DNA from: a candidate division KSB1 bacterium
GTDB lineage: Bacteria > Zhuqueibacterota > Zhuqueibacteria > Zhuqueibacterales > Zhuqueibacteraceae
DNA length: 64,000 nt
NCBI GenBank assembly: GCA_034506255.1
Contig: JAPDPX010000004.1
Coordinates: 248,001-312,000 of the forward strand
Reading direction: 5' to 3'
Part shown: positions 35,896 through 47,909 of the stretch, piece by piece
Layout of the letters: the number at the start of each line of letters is the position of its first letter
Numbering within the stretch: the first letter of the stretch is position 1
Notes under the pieces: model-generated
Seen by the model: only the letters and a program-made list of their open reading frames with translations
Told to the model about the DNA's origin: nothing
Database searches by the model: none
Program-made: the position numbers and the translations under genes

Positions 35896-35924
35896 AATAT
35901 AAAAAACAAGCCCCCGAATGTCAA
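35896..35924 (-). promoter_or_regulatory. Strong sigma-70-type promoter of rpsT
   Basis: On the minus strand TTGACA (35924-35919) and TATATT (35901-35896) are separated by exactly 17 bases, placing the transcript start about 45 bases before the rpsT ATG. It is the best consensus match noticed in the window. Confidence 0.7.
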
Positions 35925-35960
35925 CAGGAAATTTGGCACCCACCAACCGTCCCAATCCAA

Positions 35961-36503
35961 AATGACTCTTCCCATCGCCATTTCCAGTGATCATGTCCAC
36001 CCTCTGATGGGGGAGTGGCAAGTTATGGATGGTGCCATCCCCAGGAACCCTCTGACTGCACCAGGCAAGGCACCAAACGGCATCTTCTGACCGACGGCCG
36101 GGGTATTCCGCTGGCACTGGTGGTGAGCGGGGCCAATCGTAATGATTTCAAAGAAGCCAAAGCGGTGTTGGACCATCTCGTGATGGCACGCCCCCAACCG
36201 ACCACGCGCAGGCAACAAAACCTGTGTCTTGACAAGGGCTATGATTATCCGGAGGTGGCGAAAATCGTGGCAGCATACGGTTACACCGCACACCTGCGGC
36301 GCCGCGGTGAAGAGCACGCACAGGAAAAGAACATTCCGGGTTATCGCGCGCGGCACTGGGTGGTGGAACGCACACACAGGTGGATGAATGGAAATCGCCG
36401 GCTGCTCATTCGTTGGGAAAAGAAGACGGCCAATGATGAAGCCTTTCTCCATCTGGCGTGTGCGATCATTGCCGTTCGCCGTACCCTCGCGGTTTTCGGA
36501 TAG
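35961..36503 (+). pseudogene. IS5-family DDE transposase remnant
   Basis: An N-terminal scrap with MDGAIPRNPLT (first catalytic Asp context) ends at about 36060. A deletion/frameshift removes the usual KTGPNPTD-type segment. The C-terminal half then continues in another frame with GTKRHLLTDGRGIPLALVVS, LCLDKGYDYPEV (second Asp), RHWVVERTHRWMN (Glu) and HLACAIIAVRRTL to the stop at 36501-36503. All three catalytic residue contexts survive but not in one frame. Immediately downstream is a sequence matching the right end of the 276-bp MITEs, so this may be the parental element. Confidence 0.82.
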
Positions 36504-36504
36504 G

Positions 36505-36600
36505 CTCTGAGCATCTATCCCGGTACTCAGGAAAATTCCTCCGGAATGACAGTTTTGGGTTGCGGAGAGGATTTTAGAACTTAACGTTGTAGTACTAATC
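36505..36600 (+). mobile_element. Right-end segment of the MITE family, joined to the transposase remnant
   Basis: CATC(T/A)ATCCCGGTACTC at about 36512 matches the interior of copies 1 and 2. It then skips about 105 bases and resumes with ATTCCTCCGGAATGACAG to the terminal repeat CTTAACGTTGTAGTACTAA at 36580-36598. The left terminal repeat is missing. Confidence 0.75.
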
Positions 36601-36654
36601 AGATATGCCTGCGGTTCTAACGCAGTCTCAACCGGACAGCACTGATTCGCGATG

Positions 36655-37027
36655 CTAGTTTACGCCGGTGAGTTGGCCGAAAACGGCTTTGACTTCAACG
36701 CATGTGAGCACGACCGGAAGGGCGCCCCGGTTTCTTTGCGCGAATGATCCCGCCCAATTGCCCGAGCGGCAGGTTGAGCACCTGGTTGTATTGAAACAAG
36801 AGGGCTTGCATGGCCTGATTCTGCGCAGAAGCAGGGACTTTTTCCCGGGTGGCGAGGCGGGAGAAAAAGTGATTAACCCCCGGCGTGCGCATTTCGTACG
36901 GATGGCGGAGAATATTAAATCGAACGAAGCGCTTGATCCAGCCGACACGGGCCTCTGCAGTGCGAGGACGAAAGTGCCTGGCACGGATCATGGCTCGTAC
37001 TTGCTCGAGAAGCTTGGGCAGGGATGA
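36655..37027 (-). pseudogene. Integron-type tyrosine recombinase (IntI) N-terminal remnant
   Basis: On the minus strand one frame encodes PKLLEQVRAMIRARHFRPRT, then WIKRFVRFN, RHPYEM, FFSRLA and SAQNQAMQALLFQYNQVLNL. This is the N-terminal core-binding domain of integron integrases (compare WIKRFI...RHP...NQAL.ALLFLY.EVL). After RAKKPG the frame shifts, and the other frame continues ALPVVLTCVEVKAVFGQL before a stop. The catalytic domain with the Arg-His-Arg-Tyr residues is gone. No attC-like cassette array was recognised next to it. Confidence 0.75.
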
Positions 37028-37368
37028 AAATGAAGGTGGTTGCTCCTCGCGAGGGGAAAGAAGGCCGGTCAAACGTGCACTGCGGCTATGGTTCTCCGAA
37101 GGGGGAGAGGCAACTTTTGCCGAGGGCAACGACGGAGCTTGCAGGGGGATTCCTCGTTATTGCCGGCGTCCCGCGTGGTTGCGTGGAGCAGCCGCCCCAA
37201 TTGATTGGCGCACGTATGCAAATCGGGCAATACATTTTCAAGGGGAATTTTTGGGGAAATCGGGGTATGATGTTGCTTCCGTTGCCCGGGTTTCTTGCGA
37301 GATGGCCTTTCTTGCCATCTTGTGATGCAGACCCTGTGCGCCGCTCATGCCGGGGTTGCGCCTGCCCG
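37028..37368. other. Intergenic region upstream of integrase remnant
   Basis: 341 bases with no supported gene; any attI site or cassettes that once lay here are not recognisable. Confidence 0.4.
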
Positions 37369-38826
37369 TCAGTTGTCCGAATCCATAATGACTTTGCCCA
37401 GCCCCGCTTCCAGCCGGCGCTGATCACGCAAGTGCACGACTTCAGCGAGTTCGCGCGCCACACGCGGGAAGGCATAGAGCATTTCACCCTCCGGGGAGAC
37501 CAGTGTCTCACCCGGGAAGTCGAGCACGATTTCATGCAGGCCCCTTTCAACCGTGGTTGGTGACAGCTTTTCCTCCCGGGCGTTGTCGTTCACGGCCTGG
37601 TGGATCGCCCTGGCGGTCTGCGGTTTGCCCTGCTGTTGAAAGATGGCTTTGAACAGACGCTTGCGGATGTTGTTGTGATGCCGCCGGCGCCTGGCTGACT
37701 GCAGTTTGAACCAGCGTGCCAGTGGAATGATAAAAAACAGCAGGGAAAAAATCAGCGGCAGCCAGCCCAGCAGCAGATAGGCGGAGGTGGCGTGTGTGGC
37801 GATCCAACTGCCCAATCCCGGCAGAATCTCTTCCGGCAGCCGGCTTTGCAGCAGGCGGGGCAGGAGATGGTTGAGCAGGTAGAATGAAAAGGCGAGGTTG
37901 AATCCGTTCATGAGCACGATGGCAAGATTGCGGCCGGGGGTGTTGCCGGCCAGCTGGTATTCCGGTTCGTACTCATCCCAATAGTAGATGATCTGCGCTT
38001 CCTGCGTGCCGCCCACGCCGCGCAGGAGGTCGTTGAATTCGCCGTACAGCACGCCGTTTTCACTCACTTTCACCTCGCCTTGAAAACGCACCAGGCAGTC
38101 GGTGAGAAAGGTCTCGGCTTGTGCGAAATTCCAGCCGGCGAGCGCACACAGTTCGGTGGCCACCACGATGCCTTTTTGCCGGCGCAAATAGGCGGCGACT
38201 TCCTTGTGATTCTGCAGGGGATCGATGGTCACGCGCGCCGGGCCGAAAACGAAATCATACACCGAGGCAATGAAACTTTTCTTGTTTTGATTGATCGGCG
38301 AGGGCGTGGGCGCATAGTGCCGGTAGCGATAGCCGCGGCGGTCGGTGCGGTACAACACCGTGTCGGTATGCGTGCGCCAGCGGAAAATGGAGGTGAACAG
38401 GTCGCCGAGGAAATCCAGCGAGGGGCCGCGGTCCTTGCCGTTTTTGCGGCTGCTCATGGCAAGCACCAGCGCCACCAGGATGAGCAGGAAGAGCACGAAG
38501 TAAACCACCAGGGTGACGGCAATCCAGGCTTTGTAGATGACGGTGAAAACCCGCCACAAGGCGGCGGCGATTTCTGCGCGGCGTTCCGCCCAGGTTTTCT
38601 CCCCCCGGCGCTGCAGAGTTTTGCCGAAGTCATAGATCAAATCGCCATTTTCGGTGACCTGCAGCCGGCACACGTATTTTTGGATCAATTGTTCCAGGGC
38701 GCGACGCGCGTCGTCGATGAACAAACCGGTCGCGGCCGCGGCCTCGTTGAGGGTGAAGTGCCGCTCTCCCTTCTGCAGCCTTTTTTCCAGAATGCTCCCG
38801 GGATTTTGTATGACTGCGGTTGCCAT
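37369..38826 (-). CDS. Unrecognised membrane protein with three winged-helix-like repeats
   Basis: 485 aa. I do not recognise a named family. Three similar soluble units alternate with membrane helices. Each has a helix-turn-helix-like segment followed by a short beta hairpin: [13 protein letters not shown] near residue 60, [13 protein letters not shown] near residue 270 and [13 protein letters not shown] near residue 455. A membrane stretch ([20 protein letters not shown] and following) lies between units 1 and 2. Two more ([20 protein letters not shown] and [20 protein letters not shown]) lie between units 2 and 3. The ATG at 38826 is preferred over one ten codons upstream. It is divergent from hutH. 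The domain order suggests a membrane-tethered sensor or scaffold, with no evidence for ligand or DNA target. Confidence 0.7.
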   Translation of the reverse strand: MATAVIQNPGSILEKRLQKGERHFTLNEAAAATGLFIDDARRALEQLIQKYVCRLQVTENGDLIYDFGKTLQRRGEKTWAERRAEIAAALWRVFTVIYKAWIAVTLVVYFVLFLLILVALVLAMSSRKNGKDRGPSLDFLGDLFTSIFRWRTHTDTVLYRTDRRGYRYRHYAPTPSPINQNKKSFIASVYDFVFGPARVTIDPLQNHKEVAAYLRRQKGIVVATELCALAGWNFAQAETFLTDCLVRFQGEVKVSENGVLYGEFNDLLRGVGGTQEAQIIYYWDEYEPEYQLAGNTPGRNLAIVLMNGFNLAFSFYLLNHLLPRLLQSRLPEEILPGLGSWIATHATSAYLLLGWLPLIFSLLFFIIPLARWFKLQSARRRRHHNNIRKRLFKAIFQQQGKPQTARAIHQAVNDNAREEKLSPTTVERGLHEIVLDFPGETLVSPEGEMLYAFPRVARELAEVVHLRDQRRLEAGLGKVIMDSDN

Positions 38827-39055
38827 ACCATTGCTTTCCGTTTTGGGGATTTGCAATCAATCCGTGCCTGTGATCAGTGGAGAAAGCGCCGGCGCGTGTG
38901 AAACCGTCTACCGGTGCAACAGGGGCGTAGCGAATCGGCAAAATTACACCGATTTCCTCCGCAAGCAAGAGGAAAAACCACCGCGGTGACACACAGCCGT
39001 GGCGGGTGGCAGTGCTGGGCGGGCCGCGCTTCACGCAGGGGGAGGGAGAATTCGT

Positions 39056-39084
39056 TTGACTCTGGCGCAAAACTTCGCTATCAT
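39056..39084 (+). promoter_or_regulatory. Sigma-70-type promoter of hutH-guaB, suggesting a near-leaderless mRNA
   Basis: TTGACT at 39056-39061 and TATCAT at 39079-39084 are spaced by 17 bases. The hutH ATG follows at 39095, only 10 bases after the -10 box, and there is no Shine-Dalgarno sequence between them. The transcript would have a leader of a few bases at most. Confidence 0.55.
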
Positions 39085-39094
39085 CCGCCACCTT

Positions 39095-42080
<2,986 letters not shown>

Positions 42081-42851
42081 CATCGCACGACAATTGAGTG
42101 AAGCGCCTGCCGCTCAATCTCCAGCGGCGTATTTCGCCGCCGTTTGCTTGCCAGGACAAATCACGGCGCCGGAACCCGATTCCTCGCCACCGGTTTTCGC
42201 GAGACCAGGGCCGGAGGAAGCTCCGCCGGCCCCTGCCAGGATCGCCCCTGCCTTGCCTGCCTCGTATCTGCGCGTGTGTGGCATTCCCCGCCGGGCGGCG
42301 CCGAAGGTTGACTCGCGATCAAATCTCTCAATCTCCCTGTCGTTGGGTATGTTTTCCGGTTCTATCCTCATCGGTGTGGGTAAATCGTGACGCGGCACGC
42401 GGGCACCACCAAATTCTCCGGACGCGGCGCGACCCGGATTCACACGGATTTTTACCTGCAGTGATCCGCACAAATCTGAATTTTAAAGACTGTGTTGATC
42501 GTCATGTGCAATGGCATACCCATCGTGATCAAAACGTCGCCTAGAGTCTTGTCTGCCGGCAGGGCTTTTCGTACCAAACTTGAACGGCGAAGTTGCGAAG
42601 AACGCCATGCTGGCATCGCTTTGCGTTATTCGTGCCCTGGCGGTTCAAAAAACCTTCCCGGTCGGGATTTTTTCGGGTAATTTGCCAGGCCGCGTGCGAC
42701 AGCCGGCATGATGAAAAAATGAACTTTCGTCTTTGTGCCTTCAGGCACCGACCCTCGCAATTCATTGCCGGCGGGTCTGCTTACAGACTGACTGCGGTGT
42801 GGGAGGGACCATTCAAGTTGACCGCGTCCCGGCGGGCGGCAGATCCACGCT
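42081..42851. other. Repeat-bearing intergenic region
   Basis: 771 bases without a supported gene. GTGCCTTCAGGCACCGACCC at 42735-42754 is a member of the dispersed hairpin family also found at 18782, 20738 and 48814. CACGGATTTTTACCTGCAGT near 42440 resembles widely dispersed intergenic text of the same kind as 20488 and 43893. Confidence 0.5.
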
Positions 42852-43760
42852 TCACAGCAGCTCTGCCTGGCGCAACACCTCCCGAATGTCACGCCGCGTT
42901 TCTGCATTCAGCGGCAACAGCGGCGGGCGCGGCGCGCCGCCGAAATAACCCAGCTCATCGAGCGCCGCTTTCAAGCCGGGAACGCCCAGCCGGCTGACGA
43001 TCAACCGCCCCACCGGCGCGAGTTTTTTCGCCAGGGCGGCGGCCTCCTGCCAGCGCTGTGCCTGCACCCATTCCACCAGCGTGACACATGCCCGCGGCGC
43101 GATATTCGACAATGCCAGAATGCCGCCGCCAAAGCCGTGCACCAGCGCGGAAAAGAAAACGCCATCGGAGCCCGCAAGAATCTGAAAGTCTGCGGGCGTT
43201 TTTTCGCGCAGCTCGAGCAACTGGCCGAGATTGCCGGCACTGTCTTTCATGCCGATAATGTTGGGATGCGCCGCGAGCTGCGCCACCAGGCCGGGAGCAA
43301 GATTGAGAGAGGTGAATTTGGGCACGTTGTAAATCAAAACCGGAATCGGCGAGGCCTCGGCAACGGTTTCAAAATGCCGGCGCAGGGCCTCGTGTGACAT
43401 GCGGTCGCGATAGTATGCGGGCGTCAGCACCAGCGCGGCCGCGGCCCCCAGGTCGGCGGCCTGCTGCGTGAACAGGCAGGTGGCCGCCGTTGATTCCTGT
43501 CCGGTGCCGGCGATCATGATTTTGTTCGCGGGAATCGCACGCCGCGCCACACGCAACACCTCCAGCTTCTCGGCATGGCTGAGCAGTGGCGCTTCCCCGT
43601 TGGAACCGAGCAGGAGATAGCCGGCCAGCCCGGTGTCATGCAACCGGTTGAGATTGTCCGTCAGGCGGTGCGGGGCAAAGCGGCCGTCTTCAAAAGGCGT
43701 TGGGATCGGCGGAAACACTCCCTGCAGCGTGAGTGCCGCGGGCCTTTCACTTTTTTGCAT
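42852..43760 (-). CDS. DapA-superfamily aldolase, 4-hydroxy-2-oxoglutarate aldolase-like
   Basis: 302 aa, a class I TIM-barrel aldolase. GVFPPIPTPFEDG is the N-terminal signature, LLLGSNGEAPLLS contains the GxxGE loop, LIYNVPKFT holds the catalytic Tyr, and IIGMKDSAGN the Schiff-base Lys. The C-terminus (LGYFGGAPRPPLLPL) and the segment GTGQESTAATCLFTQQAA resemble animal 4-hydroxy-2-oxoglutarate aldolase more than DapA, so pyruvate-forming cleavage of 4-hydroxy-2-oxoglutarate or a related 2-oxo acid is likely. A strong GGAGGAAGC ribosome-binding site precedes the ATG at 43760. Confidence 0.85.
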   Translation of the reverse strand: MQKSERPAALTLQGVFPPIPTPFEDGRFAPHRLTDNLNRLHDTGLAGYLLLGSNGEAPLLSHAEKLEVLRVARRAIPANKIMIAGTGQESTAATCLFTQQAADLGAAAALVLTPAYYRDRMSHEALRRHFETVAEASPIPVLIYNVPKFTSLNLAPGLVAQLAAHPNIIGMKDSAGNLGQLLELREKTPADFQILAGSDGVFFSALVHGFGGGILALSNIAPRACVTLVEWVQAQRWQEAAALAKKLAPVGRLIVSRLGVPGLKAALDELGYFGGAPRPPLLPLNAETRRDIREVLRQAELL

Positions 43761-44321
43761 GAGCTTCCTCCGGTGAATTTCCTGCCTGGGGTGCCGGCAT
43801 TTCGGAGCACACCATCCGGGGCGAGGCGACACCTGCTGCGCATTGGCGATCGGAATGCGGCTTTCAAATTGCAACCACGATCTCCGGGCACAGTTGAACG
43901 CTGATCATCGCTGATTTTTTGTTTCTGTGTTCGTCGGCGAGAATCTGTTTTCCGAAAATCTGCTCGGGCACGGTCGCTTTTCCGCGTCATTTGCCATGCC
44001 GCGTGCGGCACCCTTCAGAATGAATCTGAATTTGGCATGGGTCGTGTTGCGCTCACCGCCTGCGATGGAAATCGCCGGCTCAAAGCGCAGGTCGGGCCAA
44101 CGGCCGACTGGGCACCCGATTGGTGGGCAGCCGCCTTCAGGTGGTTTCAGCTTTGAGACCGGGAATTTACTCTCAGGCGAAAGGTGGCAAAAAGAAGATG
44201 CAAAATTGCGGATGAAAATGCCGCGCAGACTTCCTGCGTGAGAGTGTTTTCCCGGGAATACCATGCCGCTCGATCCGAAATATAATCGCCCGGGGCTGCA
44301 AAGCCAGCAGGAATTTCATCA
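43761..44321. other. Repeat-bearing intergenic region
   Basis: No supported gene. The segment 43893-43965 is an inverted relative of 20488-20575. Confidence 0.45.
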
Positions 44322-44356
44322 AAATAAAAAAGGCCCGAGTCTTTCGACCCGGACCT
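44322..44356 (-). terminator. Rho-independent terminator on the minus strand
   Basis: Minus-strand GGTCCGGGTC, loop GAAA, GACTCGGGCC, then TTTTTTATTTT. The 10-bp stem with a GNRA-type loop and T-run is the best terminator noticed in the window. It lies about 460 bases past the stop of the only upstream minus-strand gene (44817-47909). Confidence 0.85.
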
Positions 44357-44816
44357 CTTGGCTGTGAGGGGGAGCCACAATTCCAAAGTACAGCATTGTT
44401 GGCAAAGGCGTCCGACTTGGCGGGAGCCGCAGCGCAGATCGAGCCTCCTGCTCACAACGTCCTGATGTTTTGAGTTGCCAGAAGCCAGCTCGTCACAACC
44501 GAGCCGGACGCGCTTGGTGCCGACCTCCTGTCGGCGATGATTAACGTCTCTGCCCCTTTCATTTGCAAGTGCCATGCCGCGCCCCGGCTTCTGTGAACGC
44601 CCTGCCGGCAAATTTTTATGCCCTGCCAGGTAAACCGTTATATTCCCGTCAGTTGCTCCGCGGCCGGCGGGAAGGCGGTGTGCTTTCGGCCTGGTCAGAA
44701 CTGCAATATTTCGATACAAAAGTAAATTCGTCATTACCATCTCGTTCCACTCCGGCCTTTTTACATGATGATTCGCGCCGTGAGGACTGCGCAAGTGCGA
44801 ACGCTACTGCGCAAAA
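44357..44816 (-). other. Untranslated transcript segment or possible non-coding RNA before the terminator
   Basis: This stretch separates the secreted-protein stop from a strong terminator. Open frames in it lack ribosome-binding sites and motifs. It is either a long 3' untranslated region or an independent RNA ending at 44322; nothing in it matches an RNA family I can name. Confidence 0.35.
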
Positions 44817-47800
44817 TTATCGCACCACCGCCAGCTTGCGCGTGGCGGTGAAGTCCCCGGCTTCGAGATGATACAAATAAATGCCGCTGCCCGCCGGGCG
44901 GCCATCCTGATCGCGGCCATCCCAGCGCACGCTGTGATAACCCGCCGGCTGCAGGCCCAGGGGAAAGGCACGAATCTCCTGGCCAAGCGCATTGAGAATG
45001 CGCAGTCGCACCACGCCCGCCACCGGCATTTGATAGGGTATGAGGGTGGCGGGATTGCAGGGATTGGGATGATTCTGCCCCAGGGCAAAAGTGGCCGGCA
45101 GGTGGTTGCCGGCCGTGACAGCAACGCCGGTCACCTTCACCGCCACCTCATTGGAGGGCTGGCTGCGATTGCCACTGTTGTCGGTGGCGGTGACCGCATA
45201 GAACCAGGTTTGATTCAGCGTGGCGCTCGAATCCTGATACCAGAGTGCAGAGGTGGTGGCCAGAGGCGGATTGGAATAGTCGCCACTGGTGTTGCTGCGC
45301 AGGATGGTGTAGAATGCCGGAATCTCATCGGCGGGCGGACTCCAATGCAGCATGATGCCGGCCGTGGTAACCTGCGCCTCCAGCTCATGCGGTGCGCCTG
45401 GCGGCAGATTGTCAAGGGAGATTCCGCACACAACATTTGAGTTTGCGAACAGCTCCGGGTTCTCGGTGTGGGCGGAAATGTAAAAGGCTGTCGCGTTGCG
45501 ATCGCAGCGGGTTGGCGCGATGAACCGATAGACTGAATCCCCGCGCGCGGGCAACACCCCGGCAGGCTCCCAGGTCATGCCGGCTGCCGCCATGGTGGGC
45601 AGCGGATTGCTGCTCGTGACCCGGGGCTGAGCGCGCCAAATCCGATAAGAAGTGACAGCCGCGGCACTCGCGATGCCATCGCTGGAGGCTGCAGACCAGA
45701 CGAGTTCAACCTGGCGGCCCTGATCTTCCGGGACATCGCTCACGCTGCGCAACCGGGGCGGCTGCAAACGCCGGCCGGCCAACGCGACGTGCCACAGCAG
45801 CCAGAAGCCTTCGCCGAGGCTCTCATAGCGAAAACGAACCGCCACCTTGGCGCGGCCGGCCACCAGCGCGGTAAGATCCACCTCTGCGGGATTCATCGGC
45901 GCAACCACCAGCGTCGAATCACTGTACCTGACGCCCGTTTGGGGATCCGTGCCCAGACGCTGCTCGAACACCTCGCTCCAGGTTTGGCCACTGTCGCTGC
46001 TCACTCCCACGGCGAGTCGCGAATAGGCGGTGCCGCCGGCCGCCAGGCCTTTGAAGCTGAGACGTGCGTGGGAGGCCACCGTGCCGAAGTTCAAAGCGGG
46101 CAGGATCAGATCCGCCACCTGCTGCCGTCCCGTGGCACCGGTGTGAATCAATGCGCCGCGAAAATCATAGCCCGGGCTGCGGCCGGTGTGCCAGGTGGCC
46201 GCACTGCCGGGGCCGTGGGATTGCACCTGAAAGCCCATGCGGTGCAGGGTTGCAGCAGTGGAATCGAGCGGGGCCTGCGCCAGATCGGCGGCGAACACGA
46301 GCTGCTCCGGCAGCACCAACAGCCGCGAATAAGCGCCGGCCTGCAGCCGGGCGTCATCGTCCTGCAGCAGGCGGGTGGTGTCGTTGAACGCCACCTCATC
46401 GCTGCTGGCAGTCACGCGGGCGGTGAGCGTGTAAAGTCCGGGTGTTGCGGGTATCCAGGGTTGCTGTGCGGGGATCACCACTGTGCTGTCGGGCAGCAAC
46501 AAACGCGCGCTGGCGCCGCTCAGCGAGAAAACCTCGTTGCCGGCGGCATCGCGCACGGCCGCCTGCCAGGAGATGTTCGATTGATACTCGCTGCCGGTGT
46601 TTGCCACGCGCAGCCCGAAGGGCAGGGGTTGTCCCGCCACGGCGGGAAAGGCCGCAACGATCTCCACGGCAGCAACATCGTGATCGGGGCGGGCGATGCC
46701 GCTCACCGTGAGGTCGTCAAGGTAGATGCCGCGGCGCGGGAGGGCGCTTCGGGAGGCGACATAAACCAGCCCCAGACGAATGCTGTCGCCCGGCGCCACC
46801 AGGCCGTTCGAGCCTGCCAGCAAATCGATGCCGAGCCAGCCGGGACCGATCACAGTCCAGGCGGGGGTGGGATTGGGCAGGCCCTGCAAAACCGCAAGCT
46901 GATTGCCGGGCGCGAAGCCGGCGCGCGTCATGCGCGTCCCGCCGCTTTCGCCGCCATCGTCATAAAACAGGGTGGTGCCGCCCGCCGTGACTTTGATTTC
47001 ATCGAGGGCGAACACCGTGCCGGGTGCGACGATGGAAAAATCGCCGCTGTGGCTGAAACGCAGGCGCACTTTGCCACCGCGAAAGGCGCTGAGATTCAAA
47101 GAAACGGATTTCCAGCCTGCACCGGCCTCGCCGCCGGTGAAGGCGATCAGGGTTTGGTAGCCGGCAAAATTATCGCTGGAGATCTCGACGCTGTTGTAAT
47201 CAAAATTCGCCTCGGTGAAAGACTGATAGAGGAAAGACAGCTCCACCGCCCCCGTGACCCGGGTGAGATCGATCTCCGGCGTGAGGAGAAACTGCCGCAA
47301 AAATTCCGTGTAGTGGCCGGTATCGGGAACGGCACAGCGCCAGGCGCTGCGGCCGGCGCCGGGATTTTGATCGCTGAAAGCCCACAGGGTTTCGGCACGG
47401 CCGGCATAAATGCGCAACTGCGCTTCGGGATCGGGCGCATCCCAATCCAGTGCGAAGCTCAGGCTGACATGGCGCAACCGGCCGCCGGTTGCCGCGAGCG
47501 TTTCCGGCAGCCGGATAACCGGCGACAGCAGCATGTCGGTTTGAACCGCTGCGGCCTCGCTTTCCCGCCAACTGTGGCTGCCGCTGTTGGCGTTGCCGGT
47601 CACGAGCTGCCAGTCGCTTTTGCCGGCAATCGCGAAACCCTCGTTCTGGGGCGTGCTGCCCCAGCCCGCAGAAACCTGCCAGGCGGTTGTGCCGCTTTCG
47701 AAATCATCCTGGAAGAGCAGGGCGGTGGTCACACCAGCCGTGACGCCGGCAGCCTGACGGTTGCGGTGTTGCCAGCGTTCCCAATCCGCGAGTTTGATGA

Positions 47801-47909
47801 CTTTTTCTGCGTCCAGCTTGTCGCGTTTCAACTCACCCGCCGGGCTTGCGGGAAAATTGGTGAACAGGGCGAGCAGCAGCATGGACAGGCAGACAGTGGG
47901 GCGCGGCAT
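44817..47909 (-). CDS. Large secreted protein with C-terminal FlgD/Por-type sorting domain
   Basis: 1030 aa. The signal peptide is CLSMLLLALFTNFPASPAGE. Two jelly-roll/MAM-like beta domains follow: FQDDFESGTTAWQVSAGWGS (from about residue 65), and VELSFLYQSFTEANFDYNSV leading to FALDEIKVTAG. A CARDB/Ig-like region (DHDVAAVEIVAAFPAVAGQP) begins near residue 400, a fibronectin type III-like domain (PPGAPHELEAQVTTAGIMLH) near residue 830, and then the terminal sorting module (GQNHPNPCNPATLIPYQMP to RKLAVVR). AGGAG eight bases before 47909 decides the start. It is probably surface-exposed or released; the ligand is unknown. The terminal module is homologous to that of the 1331-aa protein at 21357. 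Confidence 0.83.
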   Translation of the reverse strand: MPRPTVCLSMLLLALFTNFPASPAGELKRDKLDAEKVIKLADWERWQHRNRQAAGVTAGVTTALLFQDDFESGTTAWQVSAGWGSTPQNEGFAIAGKSDWQLVTGNANSGSHSWRESEAAAVQTDMLLSPVIRLPETLAATGGRLRHVSLSFALDWDAPDPEAQLRIYAGRAETLWAFSDQNPGAGRSAWRCAVPDTGHYTEFLRQFLLTPEIDLTRVTGAVELSFLYQSFTEANFDYNSVEISSDNFAGYQTLIAFTGGEAGAGWKSVSLNLSAFRGGKVRLRFSHSGDFSIVAPGTVFALDEIKVTAGGTTLFYDDGGESGGTRMTRAGFAPGNQLAVLQGLPNPTPAWTVIGPGWLGIDLLAGSNGLVAPGDSIRLGLVYVASRSALPRRGIYLDDLTVSGIARPDHDVAAVEIVAAFPAVAGQPLPFGLRVANTGSEYQSNISWQAAVRDAAGNEVFSLSGASARLLLPDSTVVIPAQQPWIPATPGLYTLTARVTASSDEVAFNDTTRLLQDDDARLQAGAYSRLLVLPEQLVFAADLAQAPLDSTAATLHRMGFQVQSHGPGSAATWHTGRSPGYDFRGALIHTGATGRQQVADLILPALNFGTVASHARLSFKGLAAGGTAYSRLAVGVSSDSGQTWSEVFEQRLGTDPQTGVRYSDSTLVVAPMNPAEVDLTALVAGRAKVAVRFRYESLGEGFWLLWHVALAGRRLQPPRLRSVSDVPEDQGRQVELVWSAASSDGIASAAAVTSYRIWRAQPRVTSSNPLPTMAAAGMTWEPAGVLPARGDSVYRFIAPTRCDRNATAFYISAHTENPELFANSNVVCGISLDNLPPGAPHELEAQVTTAGIMLHWSPPADEIPAFYTILRSNTSGDYSNPPLATTSALWYQDSSATLNQTWFYAVTATDNSGNRSQPSNEVAVKVTGVAVTAGNHLPATFALGQNHPNPCNPATLIPYQMPVAGVVRLRILNALGQEIRAFPLGLQPAGYHSVRWDGRDQDGRPAGSGIYLYHLEAGDFTATRKLAVVR

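Noticed and set aside
36604-39094. Active integron with cassettes
   Set aside because: The integrase is frameshifted and truncated, and I could not recognise attI or attC sites.
44147-44794. 215-codon minus-strand ORF
   Set aside because: Composition is unlike a protein, there is no ribosome-binding site, and it passes through a strong terminator.
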